NCBI GenBank assembly: GCA_900542245.1
Contig: UQMQ01000058.1
Coordinates: 1-14,028, forward strand
Direction of reading: 5' to 3'
Length of the DNA stretch: 14,028 bases
DNA from: an uncultured Eubacteriales bacterium
GTDB taxonomy: Bacteria; Bacillota; Clostridia; Peptostreptococcales; Anaerovoracaceae
The translations under genes were made by a program, and so were the position numbers. A model generated the notes under the pieces. That model was not told the DNA's origin, made no database searches, and worked only from the letters and a program-made list of their open reading frames with translations. Below, one piece after another: positions 6,878-13,192 of this stretch; within the stretch, counting starts at the first letter, position 1, and each line of letters opens with the position of its first letter.

Positions 6878-8755
6878 TTATTTGTCGTCATCTACCACAG
6901 TGTAGTCCGCATCGACGACATTGTCGTCAGCCGGACCGGCCTGCGCACCTGCGTCTTGTGCGCCTGCGCCTGCCGCGTCAGCACCGCCCATGCCTGCTGC
7001 ACCGGCAGCCTGCGCTGCCTGCGCCTGTTCATACAGCTTGGTGGAGATGATGTGGAACTTCTCAGTCAGCGCTTCGGTCTTTTCCTTGATCTGGTCTGCC
7101 GTACCGTTGTTCAGGACTGCCTGCAGCTGATCCTTCGCGTCGGTGATCTGCGTCTTTTCGTCGTCGGAAATCTTACCCTCCAGCTCCTTCAAGGATTTTT
7201 CGGTCTCATAGATCAGAGATTCTGCTCTGTTTCTGATTTCGACCTCTTCTTTTCTCTTCTTATCTTCTTCCGCATACTGTTCTGCTTCCTTGACTTTCTT
7301 GTTGATCTCGTCTTCAGAAAGGTTGGTGGAAGAGGTGATGGTGATGCGCTGTTCCTTACCGGTACCCATATCCTTCGCGCTGACGTTTACGATACCGTTC
7401 GCGTCGATATCGAAGGTTACCTCGATCTGCGGGATTCCACGCGGCGCCGGTGCGATGCCGGTCAGCTGGAATCTGCCTAAGGTCGTGTTGCCTGCCGCCA
7501 TTTCTCTTTCACCCTGCATTACGTGGATGTCAACGGCTGTCTGGTTGTCGGCAGCAGTCGAGAAAATCTGGCTCTTCTTGGTCGGGATCGTGGTATTTCT
7601 TTCGATCAGCTTGGTTGCGACACCGCCTAATGTCTCGATGGACAAGGAAAGCGGCGTAACATCGAGCAGCAGTACGTCGTGTACTTCGCCGGTCAGAACG
7701 CCTGCCTGGATTGCCGCGCCGATCGCGACGCATTCATCCGGGTTGATGCCCTTGAACGGTTCTTTGCCGGTGACTTTCTTGACTGCCTCCTGTACTGCCG
7801 GAATTCTGGTGGAGCCGCCGACTAAGATGACCTTCGCGAGGTCTGCATTGCTTACGCCTGCATCCTGCATTGCCTTTTTCATCGGCTCGATGGTTCTCTG
7901 TACCAGATGTTCTGTGAGCTGATCAAATTTTGCTCTTGTGATGTCTTCGTTCATGTGCAGCGGACCTTCCGCAGTCACAGTAATGAACGGTAAGTTTACA
8001 TTCGTTGTCTGGGAACCGGAAAGTTCCTTCTTTGCTTTTTCGGCTGCTTCTTTCAATCTCTGCAGTGCCATCTTGTCGGCTCTCAGATCTACGCCATGTT
8101 CCTTCGCGAACTTGTCTGCCAGATAGTTCATCAGCACATCGTCGAAGTCATCGCCGCCCAGGTGCGTATCACCGTTGGTTGCCAGTACTTCGAATACGCC
8201 GTCGCCGAGTTCCAGAATGGATACATCGAAGGTACCGCCGCCAAGGTCGTATACCAGAATCTTGTGGGAGCCTTCTTCCTTGTCAAGACCGTATGCCAAA
8301 GATGCTGCGGTCGGTTCATTGATGATTCTCTTGACATCCAGACCCGCGATTCTGCCCGCGTCCTTGGTTGCCTGCTTCTGTGCGTCGGAGAAGTAAGCCG
8401 GTACGGTGATGACCGCTTCGGTTACCTTCTCGCCGAGGTAAGCCTCTGCGTCATTTTTTAATTTGGTCAGGATCATCGCGGAAATATCCTGCGGTGTGTA
8501 ATCCTTCCCGTCGATGGTGACTTTGTAGTCCTCACCCATGTGTCTCTTAATGGAAGAGATCGTTCTGTCCGGGTTGGTGACTGCCTGTCTCTTTGCCGTT
8601 TCACCGACTAATCTTTCGCCGTCTTTCTTAAAAGCAACGACAGACGGTGTCGTTCTCATACCTTCTGCATTGGCGATAACCGTAGGTTCGCCGCCCTCTA
8701 ATACTGCTACGCAGCTGTTTGTAGTTCCTAAATCGATACCAATTACTTTAGCCAT
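6878..8755 (-). CDS. dnaK: molecular chaperone DnaK (Hsp70)
   Basis: A 625-residue full-length Hsp70. The N-terminal ATPase domain begins with the phosphate-binding loop GIDLGTTNSCVAV (6-18) and includes the second phosphate loop VYDLGGGTFDVSIL and the adenosine motif ILVGGSTRIPAVQ. The hydrophobic linker VLLLDVTPLSLSIETLGG joins it to the substrate-binding domain. The C-terminus has a helical lid, an Ala/Gly/Gln-rich tail and the acidic end VVDADYTVVDDDK. After IKRHMG the protein goes almost directly to the VTIDGKDYTPQDISA segment, lacking the ~23-residue insertion of proteobacterial DnaK, a known Firmicutes trait. It refolds and holds client proteins in an ATP cycle driven by DnaJ and GrpE. 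A strong AAGGAGG site precedes ATG 8753-8755. It is the third gene of the hrcA operon, 95 bases after grpE, with a long stem-loop in that gap. Confidence 0.99.
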   Translation of the reverse strand: MAKVIGIDLGTTNSCVAVLEGGEPTVIANAEGMRTTPSVVAFKKDGERLVGETAKRQAVTNPDRTISSIKRHMGEDYKVTIDGKDYTPQDISAMILTKLKNDAEAYLGEKVTEAVITVPAYFSDAQKQATKDAGRIAGLDVKRIINEPTAASLAYGLDKEEGSHKILVYDLGGGTFDVSILELGDGVFEVLATNGDTHLGGDDFDDVLMNYLADKFAKEHGVDLRADKMALQRLKEAAEKAKKELSGSQTTNVNLPFITVTAEGPLHMNEDITRAKFDQLTEHLVQRTIEPMKKAMQDAGVSNADLAKVILVGGSTRIPAVQEAVKKVTGKEPFKGINPDECVAIGAAIQAGVLTGEVHDVLLLDVTPLSLSIETLGGVATKLIERNTTIPTKKSQIFSTAADNQTAVDIHVMQGEREMAAGNTTLGRFQLTGIAPAPRGIPQIEVTFDIDANGIVNVSAKDMGTGKEQRITITSSTNLSEDEINKKVKEAEQYAEEDKKRKEEVEIRNRAESLIYETEKSLKELEGKISDDEKTQITDAKDQLQAVLNNGTADQIKEKTEALTEKFHIISTKLYEQAQAAQAAGAAGMGGADAAGAGAQDAGAQAGPADDNVVDADYTVVDDDK

Positions 8756-8801
8756 TTTATGTTCCTCCTTGATTTCAAGTTATAGTTCTTATTTTCTGAT
8801 C

Positions 8802-8837
8802 GCTGATGCGCAGGAAAATCGTTTGCCTTGCATCAGC
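8802..8837 (-). other. long stem-loop in the grpE-dnaK gap
   Basis: GCTGATGC (8830-8837) pairs with GCATCAGC (8802-8809) over 8 bp. The enclosed bases also pair, AGG with CCT and AAA with TTT around a CGA loop, giving a nearly continuous hairpin. No U-run follows. It sits just before the dnaK leader and may be an RNA processing or stability element; a comparable intercistronic cleavage is known in the Bacillus dnaK operon, though between hrcA and grpE. Confidence 0.7.
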
Positions 8838-8850
8838 AGCGCGCCGGAAA

Positions 8851-9447
8851 TTAGTTAGAAACCCTAACCATCACCGGCCTTACCACCCTACCATTCAGCG
8901 TATACCCTTTCTGCAGGACCGCGGTCACTTTCCCGCTTTCATATTCGGTACTGTCCTCGGTCATGACGGCATTGTGGAAGTTCGGGTCGAAGTCCTCGCC
9001 CAAACACTTAATTTCAGCAACTCCCGCTTTTTCCAGCACCCCTTGGAGCTGCTTCAAAATCATCTCCATTCCTTCTAAGAACTTGTCACCGTCGTTTCCG
9101 ACCGCTAAAGCTCTTTCGAAATTATCTATTACATCAAGCAGTTCTTTGACGAGTTTCTCGTTCGCGAACGCGTAAATGTCGCTTTTTTCTTTTTCGGTTC
9201 TGCGTTTAAAATTCTGAAAGTCTGCCATGAGCCGCATGTATTTCGTGTTCAGGGCTTCTTCTTCAGCATCCTTCGCAGGCTTGTCAGATTCAGCTTTTGC
9301 TTCCTGCTCAGCTTTCTCGTCCTGCTTTGCCTCCGGCTCTTTCGGATTTTTTTCGGCATCCTGTGGGTCGATTTCAAAATCCTCCTCTTTTTCGGGAAGA
9401 TTCTCGCCGCCCGCTTCGTTTTGCTTTCGTTTCTTTTCCTCAGTCAT
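8851..9447 (-). CDS. grpE: nucleotide exchange factor GrpE
   Basis: A 198-residue protein of normal GrpE length. Residues 1-70 are highly charged (Lys, Glu, Asp rich) and low in complexity, as in many Gram-positive GrpE proteins. A long dimerising helix follows with YMRLMADFQNFKRRTEKEK and LLDVIDNFERAL. The C-terminal beta domain contains GEDFDPNFHNAV and GYTLNGRVVRPVMVRVS, both hallmarks of the family. GrpE releases ADP from DnaK in the cytoplasm. I chose ATG 9445-9447 because GGAGG lies 8 bases upstream; the in-frame ATG at 9453 would have only two bases of spacing. The start overlaps the hrcA stop by 8 bases (ATGACTGA), so translation is probably coupled. Confidence 0.97.
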   Translation of the reverse strand: MTEEKKRKQNEAGGENLPEKEEDFEIDPQDAEKNPKEPEAKQDEKAEQEAKAESDKPAKDAEEEALNTKYMRLMADFQNFKRRTEKEKSDIYAFANEKLVKELLDVIDNFERALAVGNDGDKFLEGMEMILKQLQGVLEKAGVAEIKCLGEDFDPNFHNAVMTEDSTEYESGKVTAVLQKGYTLNGRVVRPVMVRVSN

Positions 9448-10486
9448 CCTCATTACCTCCGCTTTCCAATTTGAATGTATTGCTTAAATTATCTGTTAAA
9501 TATTCGATGATCGATGTGACCTCGCCGTATCGCATGCGCGTCGGTCCGATGACGCCGAGCTTGCCGACCAGCTTGCCGTCCACATGGTAGCTGGCGGTGA
9601 TCAGCGAGCAGTCCTGCATGATGTCTTCGGGATTTTCCTCTCCGATGGTGACGATCACGCCGTCATCCCGTTCGACCAGCTTTTTGGTCAACTCTTCTTT
9701 TTGGCTGAGCATTTCGAGGAAGCTCTTGGCCTTGGCGAGGTCGCTGTACTCCGGAATATCGAAGATATTGGTCAGACCCTCCATATAAAGGTTGACATTG
9801 AGCATATCCTCGAGCGTCCGCATGAAGTTCGGCATCACGTCCTCGGCGAGTCCGCTCATAGCGACGATGTCGGTTTCAAAGTTGGCGATGATGTTGTTGG
9901 TCAGCGCCTGACTGACGGTTTTCCCTTTATAATTGTAGGTCATCGTCTTGGATAGCAGGTTCAGGTTTTCCTGCGTGTATGGCACGCTCATGCGTACCGC
10001 CTTGTTGGAAACCTTCCCGCTCTCGGAAACAATCATCAGAATGACGGTTTCTTCATCGACCGGAAGCAGGTTGATATATTTAAGGACATCTTCGTTCTGG
10101 CTCGGGGTCAGCGCGAAGGATGTCAGATTCGTGATCTCAGAAAGCACACTCGCGGCATGCTCAATCGTCTTGTTGAAGTCGCTTACCTTGCCCGCAAGCC
10201 GCTGGGCGATGATGCTTTTCTCCTCCTTGCTCAGCTTCGGTTTCTCCATCAAAGCGTTGACATATAATCGATAGGCTTTGTCGGACGGAACTCTGCCGGC
10301 TGAGGTATGCGGGTGTGTCAGATACCCCATTTCCTCAAGGTCAGCCATCTCGTTTCGGATCGTCGCCGGGCTGTAGCCAAGCTCCGGTTTCTTGGAAAGC
10401 GTTCTGGAGCCGACCGGTTCTGCGGTCTTGACATAGTCCGCGATGATTGCCTGCAAAACTTTTAATTTTCGTTCGCTTAACTCCAT
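9440..10486 (-). CDS. hrcA: heat-inducible transcription repressor HrcA
   Basis: A 348-residue HrcA. The N-terminal winged-helix region contains IIADYVKTAEPVGSRTLSK (about 13-31) and SPATIRNEMADLEEMGYLTH with TSAGRVPSDKAYRLYV, the strongly conserved DNA-binding segment. The GAF-like dimerisation region with its inserted domain and the C-terminal MRYGEVTSIIEYL motif follow. HrcA binds CIRCE as a dimer and needs GroESL to hold its active form, so protein stress releases repression. I chose ATG 10484-10486 because AAGGAGG lies 8 bases upstream; an in-frame ATG at 10522 falls inside the operator. It is the first gene of the operon and represses itself. No groES or groEL is in the window; in Firmicutes these usually carry another CIRCE elsewhere. 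Confidence 0.97.
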   Translation of the reverse strand: MELSERKLKVLQAIIADYVKTAEPVGSRTLSKKPELGYSPATIRNEMADLEEMGYLTHPHTSAGRVPSDKAYRLYVNALMEKPKLSKEEKSIIAQRLAGKVSDFNKTIEHAASVLSEITNLTSFALTPSQNEDVLKYINLLPVDEETVILMIVSESGKVSNKAVRMSVPYTQENLNLLSKTMTYNYKGKTVSQALTNNIIANFETDIVAMSGLAEDVMPNFMRTLEDMLNVNLYMEGLTNIFDIPEYSDLAKAKSFLEMLSQKEELTKKLVERDDGVIVTIGEENPEDIMQDCSLITASYHVDGKLVGKLGVIGPTRMRYGEVTSIIEYLTDNLSNTFKLESGGNEDD

Positions 10487-10511
10487 CCTGCGTTCCTCCT
10501 TTTTGGATTTG

Positions 10512-10538
10512 TTAGCACTCACCTCGTCGGAGTGCTAA
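10512..10538 (-). promoter_or_regulatory. CIRCE operator (HrcA binding site)
   Basis: A perfect TTAGCACTC-N9-GAGTGCTAA inverted repeat, the full CIRCE consensus, extended by one further pair (G10511 with C10539). It begins a few bases after the predicted transcription start of the hrcA operon and ends 25 bases before the hrcA start codon, so HrcA bound here should block initiation or escape. Confidence 0.98.
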
Positions 10539-10549
10539 CCTCTGACAAT

Positions 10550-10578
10550 AATATACTACCCCGTTTTTCGAATGTCAA
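10550..10578 (-). promoter_or_regulatory. sigma-A promoter of the hrcA-grpE-dnaK-dnaJ operon
   Basis: Read on the minus strand: a perfect TTGACA (10573-10578), a 17-base spacer and TATATT (10550-10555, 5 of 6). The start near 10543 falls directly beside CIRCE. This is the usual strong housekeeping promoter under HrcA repression. Confidence 0.92.
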
Positions 10579-10695
10579 CCCATTTTTGTTGAAATTTTTT
10601 GTGTAGTTTGCGTGAAGCCGCGGAGAAAGCGTGCCTACACCGCACAAGCTGTAAGCCCTGCCTGTACCCTGCGTGCAAATTTTTTCAAAAAACAC

Positions 10696-10726
10696 TTGAC
10701 TATACGGTAACTATATACTTTATGAT
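10696..10726 (+). promoter_or_regulatory. promoter of the MATE gene with a 19-bp spacer
   Basis: TTGACT (10696-10701) and TATGAT (10721-10726) are separated by 19 bases, two more than the sigma-A optimum. The spacer region contains the repeated element ACTATA at 10699-10704 and 10710-10715, an 11-base period. Such over-long spacers with repeated or dyad sequence are typical of promoters activated by MerR-family regulators. GATAAT at 10724-10729 is an alternative -10 with even longer spacing. The leader is only about 20 bases, with AAGGAG before the start. Confidence 0.55.
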
Positions 10727-10751
10727 AATAACATGATAAGGAGTGATTTTT

Positions 10752-12167
10752 ATGACATTACAAGCAAAACAAAGTATCAAAAGCAGGTTCATCCAATACG
10801 TCCTGCCTTCTGTGGCAGCGATGTGGGTTTATACCATTTACACGATGGCAGACGGTATTTTCGTTGCCAGAGGTGTCGGAGAACAGGCACTGGCTGCGGT
10901 CAACCTCTGCATGCCGATGATCAACGGCGCGTTTTCGATGGGCATCCTCTTTGCGGTCGGTGCAAGTACCAGAGCCTCGATCTGCAAGGGCCGCGGTGAT
11001 ACACAGGAGTCCAATCGCGTATTCACGATCGGCGCTGTGACTGTTGCCGCCATCGGGCTGCTGACCGCCTTGACCGCGACCCTGCTGCTCCCGCAGCTCG
11101 CACGCCTTTTGGGTGCTGACGCGGAAACCCTGCCGTATGTCAAAGGCTACCTAGGCATCATCGTGCTCTTCCTGCCTTTTTATATGACCTCCTATTATCT
11201 GGAGGTTCTGGTCAAGGCAGACGGCTTCCCGAAGCTCGCCATCAAGACCAGCATCGCGGGCGCGCTGACCAATATCGTCCTCGACGCGATCTTTGTTTTG
11301 GTCTTCCACTGGGGTATCGAAGGTGCGGCAGTGGCAACCGGACTTTCGCAGGCGATGACCTTCAGCATTTATCTGCGCCACTTTCTCGCGCGCACGCCTT
11401 TACGCAAGGCGGCTGTCTCTGCCGCAAACGGCACTGCAGCCAATGCGACGCTTTCCACCCCTGCTGCGGCAAATCCGGGTTTTACCTTTGTTCGGGTCCG
11501 TTGGCAGCCACAGGCTGTGGTCCGTTTCGCGAAGCTGGGACTTGCGGACTGCGTAACCGAGCTCTCCATCGGGCTTTGCATCTTCGTCTTTAACCGCACA
11601 CTCCTTGCGGTTTCCGGCAGCGAGGGCGTAGTCATCTATACGGTGATTTCCTACTTCGGTCAGCTGGTGCTGATGACGATGATGGGGATCAATCAGGGTT
11701 CCCAGCCACTGATCAGCTATTATTACGGCCGAGGAAAATCCGACTTTTGCAGCTATATTTTCCGCCTGGCGCTGTGCTGCGCCGGGCTTTGCGCCATCGT
11801 TGCGTTCGTCATCGGATTCTTCTGTCCGGCGCCGATTGTCAACATTTATATCGACCATGGAACCAATCCGGAGCTCTATGCACGCGGCATTCGTGCTTTT
11901 CGCCTTTACGCGCCGGCGTTCCTGCCGCTGGGTATCGTCATCCCGATGATGGGCTACTTCACCTCGTTAGAGCTGCCGAAGCAGGCGATGAGCATTTCTT
12001 TGGGGCGCGGCATGCTGTTCGCGATCTGCGCACTCCTGCTGCTAGCCTTTCTGTTCGGGGAACCCGGTATCTGGATTTCGGCGGTGGTTTCCGAAACCTG
12101 CACGCTGATTTTGGCGCTGCTGCTGTACCGCCATGATCGCAAATCAGGCAGATTCGCGCAGGAATAA
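10752..12167 (+). CDS. MATE-family multidrug efflux transporter
   Basis: A 471-residue integral membrane protein with about twelve hydrophobic segments in two related halves. MATE landmarks include the first-helix region YTMADGIFVARGVGEQALAAV (30-50), VKADGFPKLA followed by TNIVLDAIFVLVFHWGIEGAAVAT (154-196), and in the second half MGINQGSQPLISYYYGRG. These are close to the MepA/NorM-like group that exports cationic drugs by Na+ or H+ antiport; the substrate cannot be told. An Ala/Thr/Asn-rich stretch (about 217-242) lengthens the loop between the two halves. I chose ATG 10752-10754 because AAGGAG lies 8 bases upstream; a GTG at 10743 is in frame but overlaps that site. It stands alone between its own promoter and a strong terminator, divergent from the heat-shock operon. 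Confidence 0.93.
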   Translation: MTLQAKQSIKSRFIQYVLPSVAAMWVYTIYTMADGIFVARGVGEQALAAVNLCMPMINGAFSMGILFAVGASTRASICKGRGDTQESNRVFTIGAVTVAAIGLLTALTATLLLPQLARLLGADAETLPYVKGYLGIIVLFLPFYMTSYYLEVLVKADGFPKLAIKTSIAGALTNIVLDAIFVLVFHWGIEGAAVATGLSQAMTFSIYLRHFLARTPLRKAAVSAANGTAANATLSTPAAANPGFTFVRVRWQPQAVVRFAKLGLADCVTELSIGLCIFVFNRTLLAVSGSEGVVIYTVISYFGQLVLMTMMGINQGSQPLISYYYGRGKSDFCSYIFRLALCCAGLCAIVAFVIGFFCPAPIVNIYIDHGTNPELYARGIRAFRLYAPAFLPLGIVIPMMGYFTSLELPKQAMSISLGRGMLFAICALLLLAFLFGEPGIWISAVVSETCTLILALLLYRHDRKSGRFAQE

Positions 12168-12290
12168 AACCGTAAACCCATCAATCCGCACATTGGCGCA
12201 TCATGCCAGACGTGAGCTGTCTTTGTCATCGTTTCGTTCGGAACGCGCGTAACAGCTTCCCCATATGCAGCAGCCCCTGCAGGCTGCGCG

Positions 12291-12327
12291 AAAACCTGCT
12301 TTCCTAAGCGCGGACAGCAGGTTTTTT
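12291..12327 (+). terminator. intrinsic terminator after the MATE gene
   Basis: AAAACCTGCT (12291-12300) pairs with AGCAGGTTTT (12316-12325) around a 15-base loop, ending in a run of six T residues (12322-12327). It is 123 bases after the MATE stop. The intervening 12168-12290 contains no gene, only a smaller 6-bp GC hairpin (12270-12287). Confidence 0.88.
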
Positions 12328-12388
12328 GTATGGCGTGCACGCTTGCAGCAGCACACTGAAAAAATGTTCTGAATTCTGTACATTTTTC

Positions 12389-12417
12389 TTGCGTTTTACA
12401 AAAAAATCCGCTATAAT
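12389..12417 (+). promoter_or_regulatory. promoter of the glycine-riboswitch transcript
   Basis: TTGCGT (12389-12394), a 17-base spacer and a perfect TATAAT (12412-12417). The start should be near 12424. Just upstream is an AT-rich inverted repeat, AAAAATGT (12360-12367) with ACATTTTT (12380-12387), which touches the -35 and could be an operator. The early transcript folds into a bulged 10-bp hairpin (12429-12453). Confidence 0.65.
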
Positions 12418-12515
12418 ATTTTTATTGGTGCGTGGTCTCTCGCGAGGCGCGCATGTGTCATAAACGGGAAAGCCCGCTGCCGAAACACAGATTGCTGCAG
12501 CTGACTTTCTATCAT

Positions 12516-12711
12516 ATGCTAGATGAACTTTGCAGGAAAAGGCAATGCCTACCGAAGGAGTAAAACTCTCAGGTTCCGCGTGTCCGGTCGCTCAGACGGC
12601 TGTCATGCTCGCGGTGAGGACTGTAAAGGGATAGCGTTCTGGAGACGCCCAATCCGTTGGGGGCCGAAGGTGCAAGGCGAAAGCCAATCTCTCAGGCAAA
12701 AGGACAGAATT
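12516..12711 (+). promoter_or_regulatory. tandem glycine riboswitch
   Basis: Two adjacent aptamers share the glycine-riboswitch core. The first has ACCGAAGGAGTAAAACTCTC at 12551-12570 followed by AGGT; the second has GCCGAAGGTGCAAGGC (12663-12678), ATCTCTCAGGCAAAAGGAC (12687-12705), and a P1 stem TTCTG/CAGAA. The first aptamer carries a long P3-type arm, CCGCG (12576-12580) pairing with CGCGG (12610-12614) around a 29-base insert. GCTA (12518-12521) before the first aptamer can pair with TAGC (12632-12635) in the linker, matching the leader-linker kink-turn helix known in tandem glycine riboswitches. The RNA senses glycine and controls the downstream AGCS symporter. Whether glycine turns expression on or off cannot be decided here, because the expression platform is unclear. 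Confidence 0.95.
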
Positions 12712-12787
12712 CAATTATTCCGACCGATGTGCGACATGACGTGGGTGTTTTTGCAAAACATCTGCCAAGCAATGTGCAACCGACAGC

Positions 12788-12812
12788 GGAAAACCATATC
12801 ATTTCCTTTTTT
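12788..12812 (+). terminator. weak terminator-like hairpin after the riboswitch
   Basis: GGAAA (12788-12792) pairs with TTTCC (12802-12806), directly followed by six T residues (12807-12812). The U-run is excellent but the stem has only 5 bp with two GC pairs. It lies about 76 bases after the second aptamer and is one candidate for the regulated terminator. Confidence 0.35.
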
Positions 12813-12843
12813 CAGACAGATTGAAACATACCAAGCATTTTGA

Positions 12844-12869
12844 GGCAGTCTCGCAGGAGGCTGCCCTTT
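12844..12869 (+). terminator. terminator hairpin between riboswitch and symporter
   Basis: GGCAGTCTC (12844-12852) pairs with GAGGCTGCC (12857-12865) over 9 bp with one G-U wobble and a 4-base loop, followed by CTTTATTAT. The stem is strong and the U-tract interrupted. It is the better candidate for the riboswitch-controlled terminator, about 130 bases past the aptamers. Confidence 0.6.
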
Positions 12870-13192
12870 ATTATGTAGGAAATATTGCCACGCGATATGT
12901 CCGGAATCACGACAAAAGCACCTTGCAAAGCGGCACGCACCGATGCACGCCATCTGCCCCGGGAATCTCAAATTTCGCTATGCGCACTTTTACCCTGTCG
13001 AATATCTTGTTTCGATACTTTCGGCACAAGGAGAACGTTTGCTGCAAAAAACCGATTGGCAGTTTCCCTCGGTACGGATGCGGCGAACAAGCAGACGGTT
13101 TGCTAAGTTCTCGTTACAGATTGTCGCAGTTTTCGCACTGGGCGCAGAATCATCTTCAATGAAAAAAATAAAAAAGGAAAGGAAACCAAAAC
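12870..13192 (+). other. 323-base stretch without a recognisable gene
   Basis: No frame here combines a ribosome binding site, a start and a recognisable protein. The open frames either run into the symporter gene out of phase or lie opposite it. No convincing promoter is present, so the symporter should be read from the promoter at 12389-12417 through the riboswitch. The last bases (13173-13186) are purine-rich and supply the symporter ribosome binding site. The stretch may be untranslated leader or an inserted non-coding repeat. Confidence 0.6.

Noticed and set aside
7290..7922. 210-codon plus-strand open frame opposite dnaK
   Set aside because: Antisense of dnaK is a classic source of long spurious frames; no domain or start signal was seen.
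10487..10522. Upstream in-frame ATG of hrcA at 10522
   Set aside because: It lies inside the CIRCE operator beside the transcription start and has no ribosome binding site; ATG 10486 has AAGGAGG at good spacing.
12711..12971. 86-codon minus-strand frame opposite the riboswitch leader
   Set aside because: It has no start signal and no recognisable domain; its C-terminal part only mirrors the terminator hairpins.
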